Origin: Betaproteobacteria bacterium
Lineage (GTDB): Bacteria > Pseudomonadota > Gammaproteobacteria > Burkholderiales > SG8-41
DNA length: 46,223 nt
Reading direction: 5' to 3'
Assembly: GCA_029863175.1 (NCBI GenBank)
Contig: JAOTVX010000031.1
Span: forward strand, 1-46,223
Shown: positions 9,062 to 16,381 of the stretch, one piece after another
Numbering within the stretch: position 1 is the stretch's first letter
Layout of the letters: the number at the start of each line of letters is the position of its first letter
Made by a program: the position numbers and the translations under genes
The notes under the pieces: generated by a model
Seen by the model: only the letters and a program-made list of their open reading frames with translations
Told to the model about the DNA's origin: nothing
Database searches by the model: none

Positions 9062-9222
9062 ATCCCCTGCCCCTTTCCCAGCGCTCTCTCAATTTCCCGA
9101 GCGTGTCCCAAGAATCGAAAAACAACCTCAGCCGCCTTTGCGTGAGGAATGCTCGGAACCGTCTTCCCTCCTCCAAAGAAAAACTTGAAGCCTGCCGCTA
9201 CCCCGGTTTTCGTGAAGTTCAT
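9058..9222 (-). CDS. Small unrecognised ORF overlapping the MmgE/PrpD start
   Basis: It would encode 54 residues beginning MNFTKTGVAAGFKFFFGGGK and ending in ALGKGQGI. The stop TGA overlaps the ATG of the MmgE/PrpD gene, as in translationally coupled operons, and the composition resembles coding DNA. I do not recognise a family, and there is no clear ribosome site. It could be the 3' end of a lost gene; the same frame is closed by a TGA about 60 bp further upstream. Confidence 0.35.
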   Translation of the reverse strand: MNFTKTGVAAGFKFFFGGGKTVPSIPHAKAAEVVFRFLGHAREIERALGKGQGI

Positions 9223-9526
9223 AACATGGACGTCTGCGGTTCGACCCGTTACCAACGAGCGGCACCATTCGCACTGGACTTGTCATAGGCGAGACACGCC
9301 CAGGCTACGCTCAAACACGCAACTATTACGCGCAAGAATAATCCCGATGCTCCATCCATGTCACGCGTCACGCAGCGCGTCCCATCGAGCCCAGTTCATG
9401 GAAAAGTAGGCTCCGGCAGACGCCATCGCGACGGTAATCGTTTGGCGGCGCGGGGGTCGATCTGCTAAGCTCCCCGTGTCGTTTTTGGCGCCAGCCCAAC
9501 CTCATCGGCCCGAATGGAGGGCATAT
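9223..9526. other. Intergenic region with a possible promoter for the DapA-like gene
   Basis: No gene is seen in these 304 bases. Candidate promoter elements on the + strand are TTGGCG at 9442-9447 and TAAGCT at 9466-9471, with an 18-bp spacer and a TG two bases before the -10. None of the tandem repeat families is present here. Confidence 0.4.
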
Positions 9527-10528
9527 ATGAAATACCGCAAGCACGAAGCGAAGGAATACGCGAAAACGGTCCTGAAGGGCGTATGGACCGCGCTGCCGAC
9601 CACGTTTACCGCCGACGACCGGCTCGACGAAGCCGGCAACGCCGCAAACCTGGAGCACTGCATCTCGAAACTCAAGCTCGACGGCCATTACTGCATCGGC
9701 AATGTCGGCGAGTTCTGGGCGATGACGAACGAAGAGCGCATGCGGGTCGTCGAAATCAACGTCGAAACCGCGAAGGGCCGGATACCGCTCATCGCCGGTT
9801 GCCACCATCAGAACCCCTACGAGGCGGTGAAACTCGCGCAGCACGCGCAGTCGGCCGGAATCGATTTTGTCATCATTCTCACGCCCTACATCGCGGCGCG
9901 CAGTGACGACGCGGTCTTCGACTATTTCCGTTTGGTGTGCGAGCGGGTGGATATCGGCATCGTGCTGTTCAACACGGAGCAGACCTACCCCATCTCAACG
10001 AAACTCGCCAAGCGTCTGGCCACGCTGCCGAACATTTGCGGCTTCAAGCAAGGCGTGAGCAAGCCGCAGCCGACCACTGCGCTGCGCGATGCCATCGGCA
10101 AGGACGTGGAAGTGAGCGTGGCCGATGAAGCTCCGTTTCTCTACAACATCAGCGTGTGCGGCGACCGCTGGCTGTTGAATTACTGCCCTCATCTCTTCCA
10201 GGTGCCAGGCTATACACCGGTCAACGACTACGCCCGCGCCGCGTTCAACGGAGACATGAACAAGGCAACGGAGATCTGCCGCAGCTTGAACCCGCTGCGG
10301 TCGGTGCTCGCGAAATGGATTCCGGGCTATGGCGGCAGCGGCCGCATGGCGATTGCCGAGCAGAAATTCTGGATGGAATGCATCGGCATGGTCGGCGGCC
10401 CGGTGCGCGCGCCCTGCGCCGAGATGACCGACCAGGCGAAAAAAGAGATGTTGGCCGATCTCGAGGCGACGGGTCTCATCGCCAAAGCGAAAGCCGGGCT
10501 GCGCAACACCGAGCAACGCGCAGCTTAA
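9527..10528 (+). CDS. Dihydrodipicolinate synthase family aldolase/lyase
   Basis: The start at 9527 is preceded by GGAGG (9516-9520); an in-frame upstream ATG-less extension is ignored. The 333-residue TIM barrel has GNVGEF (58-63), the place of the GTTGE motif, Tyr121 in LTPY and the Schiff-base Lys174 in GFKQG. The family cleaves or joins pyruvate and an aldehyde, or hydrates/decarboxylates keto acids through a Lys imine. Its position among organic-acid genes argues for a catabolic lyase, not lysine synthesis. It is the only plus-strand gene between 5 and 17 kb, and ends tail to tail with the Bug receptor gene, with a perfect 14-bp hairpin between. Confidence 0.88.
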   Translation: MKYRKHEAKEYAKTVLKGVWTALPTTFTADDRLDEAGNAANLEHCISKLKLDGHYCIGNVGEFWAMTNEERMRVVEINVETAKGRIPLIAGCHHQNPYEAVKLAQHAQSAGIDFVIILTPYIAARSDDAVFDYFRLVCERVDIGIVLFNTEQTYPISTKLAKRLATLPNICGFKQGVSKPQPTTALRDAIGKDVEVSVADEAPFLYNISVCGDRWLLNYCPHLFQVPGYTPVNDYARAAFNGDMNKATEICRSLNPLRSVLAKWIPGYGGSGRMAIAEQKFWMECIGMVGGPVRAPCAEMTDQAKKEMLADLEATGLIAKAKAGLRNTEQRAA

Positions 10529-10582
10529 GGGTCACCAGCCGCCAGGGACACGCGGCGCGGCAATCGCGATTTGGAAGAAGAA

Positions 10583-10613
10583 CGGGCCGTGCCGCAACCT
10601 GCGGCACGGCCCG
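10583..10613. terminator. Perfect 14-bp GC-rich hairpin between convergent genes
   Basis: The stem cgggccgtgccgca pairs with its complement across a 3-base loop. There is no clear T-run on either side, so it is terminator-like and not a textbook intrinsic terminator. It lies 54 bp after the DapA-like stop and 89 bp from the receptor stop. Confidence 0.6.
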
Positions 10614-10702
10614 TGCATGATTCTCGCTGCGGGGCGCTCGCGCCCGACCAGCGTCGTGGGTGTCTGCGCAATCAGTACCCGCCCCGAATTGGCGAGCGTC
10701 TC

Positions 10703-11686
10703 CTAGTGCGCGACGGCACCAATGTCGTGCACGACTTTCGCCCAGCGTTTGTTCTCGCTTTCCCAGAATCTGCGGAAATCCGCGGGCGATTTGCTGGTGA
10801 TCGAGGCAGCACTGGCCGTTCCCAGCCGGCGCACGACTTCCGGATCCTTCATTGTGTTTACCACGGCCGGGAACAATCGGTTGACCACCGATTGCGACGT
10901 GCCCTTGGGTACGAACACGCCTTGCCACGAGCCAACCACCAGACCCGGAAATCCGGACTCCTTCATCGTTGGCGTATCGGGCGCCGCGCTGAGGCGCTCG
11001 GGCGCGATGACCGCGAGCAGTCTCAGCCTGCCAGTTCGCACAAACGGCAGAAGCGATGACGAGGTCAGCATCGTCATTTGCACCTCGCCCTGAACCACTC
11101 CCAGCGAGGCGCCGCCGGCGCCGCCCTTGTACGCGACCATCACGATATCAAGCCCCGCCTGCTGCTTGAAATATTCCATTGCGAGCCTCGAGTTGCTGCC
11201 GGCACCGGAGGCCGAGAAGTTGAGCTTTCCGGGCCGGGCCTTGGCATAGGCGATGAACTCCTTCACCGATTTCACCGGAATCGAGGGATGCACGACCAGC
11301 ATTCCCGGCACGTCCACGACTTGCGAGACGCCGATGAATGCCTGCAATGGCTTCACCTTGAACTTCGGGAATACGGAAGCATTGATCGCCATCGTTCCGA
11401 TGTTGCCGAGAATGAATGTGTAGCCGTCGGCAGTAGCCCTTGCCGCCGTTTCAACCCCGACGTATCCGGAAGCCCCGACGCGGTTTTCCACCACGATGTT
11501 CTGGCCCAGCTCCTGAGCCAGCCTGGGCTGGATGATGCGCCCGGCGAAGTCCGAAGCACCGCCTGGCTGAAACGGCACGATCATGCGCAACGGCCGCGAG
11601 GGGTAATCGCCCTGGGCGGCAAAAAGAGCGCCTGTGCCCAGCAACAACACGCTGGCCAGCACGCCACGTAACACTGTGGACTGCAT
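10703..11686 (-). CDS. Tripartite tricarboxylate transporter (Bug/TctC) periplasmic receptor
   Basis: I chose the ATG at 11686, preceded by GGAG with 8-nt spacing, because it begins a clean signal peptide (Arg near residue 8, hydrophobic LASVLLLGTGALFAAQ). The mature protein has YPSRPLRMIVPFQPGGASD, the hallmark of Bug receptors, then VENRVGASG and GKLNFSASGAGS. The 327-residue length is normal. Bug receptors capture carboxylates in the periplasm for TctAB-type membrane partners; no tctA or tctB is in the window, which is usual for these orphan receptors in betaproteobacteria. It sits at the 3' end of the minus-strand series LeuC-LeuD-enolase-lyase-MmgE, suggesting that its ligand is the substrate of those enzymes. 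Confidence 0.92.
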   Translation of the reverse strand: MQSTVLRGVLASVLLLGTGALFAAQGDYPSRPLRMIVPFQPGGASDFAGRIIQPRLAQELGQNIVVENRVGASGYVGVETAARATADGYTFILGNIGTMAINASVFPKFKVKPLQAFIGVSQVVDVPGMLVVHPSIPVKSVKEFIAYAKARPGKLNFSASGAGSNSRLAMEYFKQQAGLDIVMVAYKGGAGGASLGVVQGEVQMTMLTSSSLLPFVRTGRLRLLAVIAPERLSAAPDTPTMKESGFPGLVVGSWQGVFVPKGTSQSVVNRLFPAVVNTMKDPEVVRRLGTASAASITSKSPADFRRFWESENKRWAKVVHDIGAVAH

Positions 11687-11911
11687 TGAGTTTCTCCAGT
11701 AAATTGATCGGAAATATCTTCCGCCGGCTTGTCGCAGGGACAATCGGCACGAGGGAAGGACTCTCACTTCATTGGTGTGCGACCGTACCGCCGGGCACAC
11801 CCCGTAGCGCAAATCCCTGCCGTCGGGCGGTATTGTGCCCTGTCTGCCCCCTGCGGCGCAAACCGGACCTTACGTCCGCCTCCGCATAAGCGCTGCCGGG
11901 TCACGGCCGGG

Positions 11912-13276
11912 TCAAGATGCCTTACGCGTGTCTGCCGGCGCAGCCGGCACTGAGGCGCGCGCCACCTCACCCGCATCCTTGAGCTTCGCAATATCCCAGC
12001 ACAAACGAATCAGGTTCTCCGTCTCCAGCTGCGCCAGAACGCCGTCGGCAAGCCCGTTAAACTTTGCTTCGAGGTCACCGTCGCTCATCGGCCGGTCGAG
12101 ACTCCCGACCGCGTGCTCGACGTATTTTTCGAGTGTCTGGCCGTTCTTGAGCTTGATCGCTACCCGAACCTGGTCTTCGTGCAGGCCAGGCTCCACGGTC
12201 GCGCTCACCCGCTCGCGCAACGCAACCGCGCGCGGATCCAGGACCGCTTCATCGCTGTACTGTGCCTCCCTTGCCGCGCCGTGAATGATGGCAACGGCGC
12301 ACGAGTGATACACGCTGAACTTGCCTTCGAGCCCGACCTGCGGGGCCTTCTTGCCTGTGAGCTCGAGCACGAGCGGATGGACCCGCAAGTCGATGCGCTC
12401 GATGTCCTCCGCCTTCAGGTTGTAGTTCTGCCGCAGCTGAATGCAGCCGTCGATCGCAGGATGCTCGACGATACCGCAAGCAAACGGCTTGTACGTGTTG
12501 AGCGCAATCTCCCAGGTCTCGCCGAGGTGCTCCGTGATTTCCTCGGGCCTGAACCGGGTGGAGAGCACATTCGCGAAGCCGCGCTTGGCCTCGATGCCCT
12601 GTACGGAACTTGTGAAATCCCGGTGCGCGAGCAGGGCGGCAAGCAAGCCGTTCCTGGCCGCGTTTCCGGGATGGAACGGCTTGCACATTGTGCCGAACAT
12701 CTCGCGCAGGCCCGATGACTGCGTCGCGGCGATGCCGAGCGCCCACACCATCTGCTGCTCGGTGAGGCCCAGCAGCCGCCCGGCAGCAGCGGCAGCCCCA
12801 AACACGCCGGCCGTGCCAGTGATGTGCCAGCCCACATCGTAGTGCGGCGGGTAGACGGAGTTGCCGATGCGGCATTCGACCTCCACCCCGAGGATGAATG
12901 CGTGGAGGAACTCGTCCCCGCGCACGGGCGTGCGCTCGGCGAGCGCCAGTATCGCCGACGCCACGGGGCCGCTGGGATGGATAACGGTCTTGAGATGCGT
13001 GTCGTCGAAATCGAAAGTGTGCGAGGTGATGCCGTTCATCAACGCCGCCAGCATGATATCGAGCTTGTCGCGACGGCCAAGCACCGTGGCCTCGCGCGGA
13101 CCCGAGAATTCCGACAGCGCCGCGAGAGCGCTTTCCACGGTTTCGTGGCGGCTCGCCCCGACCGCGCAGCCGACCCAGTTCAGAAAAGACCGTGCCGCCT
13201 CGTGCCGCACCTTCTCCGGAATATCCGCATAGCGGTGCTCGACGACGAATTTGCCGAGGGTGCGTGTCACTTCCAT
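11912..13276 (-). CDS. MmgE/PrpD family protein, paralog 2
   Basis: The 454-residue protein carries HTFDFDDTH near residue 86, GWHITGTAGVFGAA, and CKPFHPGNAARNG, all family landmarks. The expected activity is dehydration/hydration or decarboxylation of a branched tricarboxylate. It lies between the methylisocitrate-lyase-like gene upstream and the Bug receptor downstream on the same strand, with gaps of 192 and 225 bp. Upstream of its start lies a mixed 7-bp/13-bp repeat block. It shares architecture with paralogs 1 and 3 but is clearly divergent from both, so the three probably do not have the same substrate. Confidence 0.9.
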   Translation of the reverse strand: MEVTRTLGKFVVEHRYADIPEKVRHEAARSFLNWVGCAVGASRHETVESALAALSEFSGPREATVLGRRDKLDIMLAALMNGITSHTFDFDDTHLKTVIHPSGPVASAILALAERTPVRGDEFLHAFILGVEVECRIGNSVYPPHYDVGWHITGTAGVFGAAAAAGRLLGLTEQQMVWALGIAATQSSGLREMFGTMCKPFHPGNAARNGLLAALLAHRDFTSSVQGIEAKRGFANVLSTRFRPEEITEHLGETWEIALNTYKPFACGIVEHPAIDGCIQLRQNYNLKAEDIERIDLRVHPLVLELTGKKAPQVGLEGKFSVYHSCAVAIIHGAAREAQYSDEAVLDPRAVALRERVSATVEPGLHEDQVRVAIKLKNGQTLEKYVEHAVGSLDRPMSDGDLEAKFNGLADGVLAQLETENLIRLCWDIAKLKDAGEVARASVPAAPADTRKAS

Positions 13277-13287
13277 CTTGAACCCCG

Positions 13288-13454
13288 TGAATGGTGAATG
13301 GTGGATGAAGCGTGATGAGTCATGGGTGACGGGTGATGGGACCTGGTCATAAGAATTGGTGATGGAAACTGGTGATGAGTACTGGTGATGAGCCAGACGG
13401 GTGCTCTTTCATCACCACTTTTCATCACCATTAATCATCACCATTATTCATCAC
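13288..13454. repeat. 7-bp repeats followed by 13-bp-period inverted repeat, locus 3
   Basis: First comes a stretch of ggtgaat/gggtgac words 7 bp apart (13288-13340). The 13-bp element follows, with left units starting at 13358, 13371 and 13384 and right units starting at 13409, 13422, 13435 and 13448. The loop contains gacgggtgctctt, similar to the loop of the locus near 42215. Confidence 0.88.
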
Positions 13455-13468
13455 TGAGCATTTACGCC

Positions 13469-14353
13469 TTATCGCAAATAGCGGCGCTCCCACTTCTCGA
13501 TCTCCGAGAGCTTGAGCACGTCGTTGTACTCCTTGAAAGTCAGCATGCCGCCAAGCGCTGCGCGCGTCGAGCCGTCACGCTTGAGCGTTCCCAGCGCCTC
13601 GCGGATGGCGAAGCCGGCCGCGTAGCGGCCAAGCCCCGGGTAGATCGCGATGCGGAAACCCATGTCTTCGAGCTCGCGCGCCGTGACCCCTCCCACCTTG
13701 CCCGCTTCCTCGACGTTGACCAGGCATGGCGCCTCGATCGCTTGCGCCACGCGCCTGAGCTCCTCGAGCACGTTGTCGCTGCCCTTGAGCTCGACGAAGA
13801 TCACGTCGGCGCCCGCCGCGTGGAACGCCTTACCGCGCCGGATCGCCTCCTCGAGCCCCTCACCGGTGGCGGCATCGGTGCGCGCGATAATCACGAAATC
13901 CGGATCGCGCCGCGCCGCAACAGCCGCCTCGATCTTGCCGACCGCTTCCTCCAGCGGCACCACCGGGCGCGAGCCGGGCAAGTGGCCACACCGCTTCGGC
14001 GAGGCCTGGTCTTCCAGATGGATCGCCGCCAACCCCGCCGCCTCGAACTCCTGGACCGTGCGGCGCACGTTGACGGCATTGCCGTAACCGGTATCCGCGT
14101 CGCAGATAAGGGGAATCTCCACCGCCGATGCAACGCGGTGGGCGTGTGCTGTGATCATGGTGAGGTCCACCAGCCCGACATCGGGACGACCGAGCAAGCT
14201 CGCCGACACGCCGTTGCCGGTCATGTACACAGCCTCGAAACCCGCCTGCTCCACCAGGCACGCGCCGTATGCGTCGTAGATCCCCGGCGCGACGATCAGG
14301 CGCTTCGACGCAAGCAGATCACGCAGCCTTTTCCGCGGATTACTGTAACTCAT
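13469..14353 (-). CDS. Isocitrate lyase/PEP mutase superfamily lyase (methylisocitrate-lyase-like)
   Basis: The 294-residue length equals that of PrpB-type lyases. It has the metal-binding DADTGYGN (85-92), LEDQ (113-116) and KRCGH (120-124); the Cys at 122 is the catalytic residue of true lyases and is absent from PEP mutases and oxaloacetate decarboxylases, so cleavage of a substituted malate or isocitrate is likely. Candidates include methylisocitrate and 2,3-dimethylmalate. It lies between the enolase-superfamily gene and MmgE/PrpD paralog 2. No PrpC (methylcitrate synthase) is in the window, so this is not simply the propionate cycle. Confidence 0.88.
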   Translation of the reverse strand: MSYSNPRKRLRDLLASKRLIVAPGIYDAYGACLVEQAGFEAVYMTGNGVSASLLGRPDVGLVDLTMITAHAHRVASAVEIPLICDADTGYGNAVNVRRTVQEFEAAGLAAIHLEDQASPKRCGHLPGSRPVVPLEEAVGKIEAAVAARRDPDFVIIARTDAATGEGLEEAIRRGKAFHAAGADVIFVELKGSDNVLEELRRVAQAIEAPCLVNVEEAGKVGGVTARELEDMGFRIAIYPGLGRYAAGFAIREALGTLKRDGSTRAALGGMLTFKEYNDVLKLSEIEKWERRYLR

Positions 14354-14370
14354 GTCGAGAACTGCAGGTC

Positions 14371-14470
14371 AGCCACAGAGAACACAGAGTTCACAGAGGA
14401 GAAGCATCGCCAAAATTCGTTTGCGCTTTCGACCCATGTTTTCTCTGTGTTCTCTGTGCTCTCTGTGGCC
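14371..14470. repeat. Inverted repeat of 9-bp units (CACAGAGAA family)
   Basis: The left arm 14371-14403 and right arm 14441-14470 are complementary. The units are 9 bp (ttctctgtg on the right), and the outer ends agccac and gtggcc resemble those of the 980 and 16273 elements. It sits between two minus-strand genes. Just beyond, caatgac resembles the taatg that follows the 980 copy. Confidence 0.85.
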
Positions 14471-14504
14471 AATGACTTTTGGGTCCTCGGTCGCGGTTCC
14501 GCCT

Positions 14505-15629
14505 TCATACCATCGCCTTCTCTCCGAGGCGGTACCTCTCTAGCCTGGCATCGTCCAGCGTAACGCCCAGTCCGGGACCGCTGGGCAGCGCGATGCTTCC
14601 GGCAGAAAGATCGAGCTTGCGGGTGACGATGTCGTCCGCCGTCTTGAGCGGCCCAACACACTCCAGCCCGTCCACCACGTTGGTGGACGTCGCCGCCAGC
14701 ATGATCTCGGCCATCGTGTTGACCCCCAGCCCGAAGCCGTGACCAACGACGCACCGGATGCCCGCGGCCTCCGCGGTTGCGATCATGCGCCGCGTATTGA
14801 GAAACCCGCCCTGTTTCATGATCTTCACCTTGACGATGTCGGCCGCGTCCATCCTGATAATGCGGATCAGGCTGGCGTGGTCGAGCACCGACTCGTCTGC
14901 CATGATCGGCACCCCAACCGCGTTCGCCTCCTTGCGCACGCGCGCCATGCCCGCGAGATCGTGATCGGGCACAGGCTGCTCGAAGTGCTGCAGGCGAAAG
15001 GGAGCGACCATTTTCGCCAGCTTGATCGACGTGTCGGCATCGTAGCCCGCGTTGGCATCGATTCGCAGCTCGAAATCCGGGCCAACGGCTTCGCGCACGG
15101 CCTTGACCCGATCACGGTCGGCCTCGATGCCGCCCCCGACCTTGATCTTGGCTGAGCGAAAGCCCTTCTGCTTCCACCCAAGTGTTTCCTTGGCCGCCTC
15201 CTCCGGCGACAGAATGCCGATCCAGGCATTGAACAGCAAGCGTTCCTTGACCGCGCCGCCGAGATAGGTGTGCACGGACACGCCCGCCGCCCGCGCGGCA
15301 AGATCGACGCACGCCATCTCGACCGCCGCCTTGGAGTCGAGATAGCCCTTCACCGCCGGCTCGATCTTCGCGAGGATCGCGTGAATGTTGGTGGGATCCA
15401 TTCCGACCAATATCGGCGCGAACGTCGAGCGCAGGATCTCGAGATGGTCAGTGACCTGCTCCTTCGAATAGCCGGGCGTGGGATCGATGTTGCCCAGCCC
15501 GACGACGCTCCCGGTGGCCGTAACGCGCACGACCGCACTCTTCTGCACCGTCTTAGAGAGATACGCGTTCTTGTATTCGCCGATCAGCGGCACTGCCACT
15601 CCGAAAACCTCAACCCGTTCTATCTTCAT
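14505..15629 (-). CDS. Mandelate racemase/muconate lactonizing enzyme family protein (enolase superfamily)
   Basis: I prefer the ATG at 15629 (AGGA 10 nt upstream); a GTG two codons earlier is the alternative. The 374-residue protein has the capping domain and then the barrel with KIK (161-163), metal ligands Asp191 (DANAGYD), Glu217 (HFEQPV) and Asp245 (ADES), and Lys267/269 in KVKIMKQGG. The opposed Lys pair places it in the muconate-lactonizing-enzyme subgroup, whose members do cycloisomerisation, racemisation or syn-dehydration of carboxylate substrates by proton abstraction next to the carboxylate. The gene lies between the LeuD-like and lyase genes in the minus-strand series. Confidence 0.9.
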   Translation of the reverse strand: MKIERVEVFGVAVPLIGEYKNAYLSKTVQKSAVVRVTATGSVVGLGNIDPTPGYSKEQVTDHLEILRSTFAPILVGMDPTNIHAILAKIEPAVKGYLDSKAAVEMACVDLAARAAGVSVHTYLGGAVKERLLFNAWIGILSPEEAAKETLGWKQKGFRSAKIKVGGGIEADRDRVKAVREAVGPDFELRIDANAGYDADTSIKLAKMVAPFRLQHFEQPVPDHDLAGMARVRKEANAVGVPIMADESVLDHASLIRIIRMDAADIVKVKIMKQGGFLNTRRMIATAEAAGIRCVVGHGFGLGVNTMAEIMLAATSTNVVDGLECVGPLKTADDIVTRKLDLSAGSIALPSGPGLGVTLDDARLERYRLGEKAMV

Positions 15630-15641
15630 AGTCACGTATTC

Positions 15642-15751
15642 CTTCGTGTCCGTCGTGTCCTTTGTGTCAATGCTTTTCTGTTTCTCCGCGGTGTGGCTTT
15701 AGCTTGCCTCGCATTACCCTTCGCCGTCCAGTCACCGGTCACTGGTCACGG
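15642..15751. repeat. 9-bp tandem units and a heptad block overlapping the LeuD-like stop
   Basis: Three 9-bp units (cttcgtgtc, cgtcgtgtc, ctttgtgtc) occupy 15642-15668. Heptads of the GTGACCR type on the minus strand occupy 15729-15751 and contain the last codons of the LeuD-like gene. The 22 bases 15729-15750 are the exact reverse complement of 38718-38739. Confidence 0.8.
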
Positions 15752-16253
15752 GCACCAGCTTCCAGTCGGGATGCTGCTTCAGAAACGCGATCAGCCCGCC
15801 AGCGGTAAGGATCGCCTGCACTTCCGCCGGCAGCGCCGCCACGGTGCGGGCGATCTTGCGTCCCGGCACCGCGACGCGCCCGGCGCCGACACCAATCTCG
15901 ATCTCGTCGCCCTGGGCAATGCCCGAGATGTCGCATTCGACCGCCGGGAGGCCGTTGTTGATGCAATTCCGGAAGAATTGCCGCCCGAACGAGCTCGCGA
16001 CGATCGCCGCCACGCCCATCGCGCGCATGATGTGCACCGCCTGCTCGCGCGAGGAATTGATCCCGAAGCTCTTGCCCGCGACGATGATGTCCCCAGCCTT
16101 GAAGCGGGCGGGAAACTCGGGCACGAGTTGCTCGAACGCATGCTGCGCAATGTAGGCGCTGTCCTTCCCTGGGAGGTACTTGCCCGAGCAATGAATATCC
16201 GTATTGACCTCATCGCCAAGCACGTGGGCCCGGCCGCGGATGTTAGTACTCAT
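15732..16253 (-). CDS. LeuD-like small subunit of a 3-isopropylmalate/2,3-dimethylmalate-type dehydratase
   Basis: This 173-residue swivelling domain of the aconitase superfamily has SFGINSSRE (62-70), the place of the substrate-phosphate loop GxNFGxGSSRE, and ADVVA-like strands after it. It pairs with the large subunit at 16382-17674 upstream on the same strand, with a 128-bp gap occupied by an inverted repeat. With the large subunit it should move water on a hydroxy-diacid. Leucine synthesis is less likely here because of the catabolic neighbours. Its last five residues, VTSDR, and its stop codon are written by a 7-bp repeat, so the original C-terminus may have been replaced. Confidence 0.88.
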   Translation of the reverse strand: MSTNIRGRAHVLGDEVNTDIHCSGKYLPGKDSAYIAQHAFEQLVPEFPARFKAGDIIVAGKSFGINSSREQAVHIMRAMGVAAIVASSFGRQFFRNCINNGLPAVECDISGIAQGDEIEIGVGAGRVAVPGRKIARTVAALPAEVQAILTAGGLIAFLKQHPDWKLVPVTSDR

Positions 16254-16272
16254 GTCAACCCCCCCATACCTT

Positions 16273-16372
16273 CAGCCACGGAATCACACGGAAGCACACG
16301 AAAAATACCCGATCGCAATGCACTTCGCGGTTTAAACCTTCGTCCGTGTATTTCCGTGTGATTCCGTGGCTG
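16273..16372. repeat. Inverted repeat of 10-bp units (CACGGAA family), copy 2
   Basis: The arms are 16273-16300 and 16345-16372, with the same unit and the same ends (cagccac, gtggctg) as copy 1 at 980-1076; the 44-bp loop is different. It separates the large- and small-subunit genes of one enzyme. Confidence 0.87.
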
Positions 16373-16381
16373 ATTGATCTT

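Noticed and set aside
10703..11686. Complete tripartite tricarboxylate transporter
   Set aside because: Only the receptor is present; no TctA or TctB membrane genes occur in the window.
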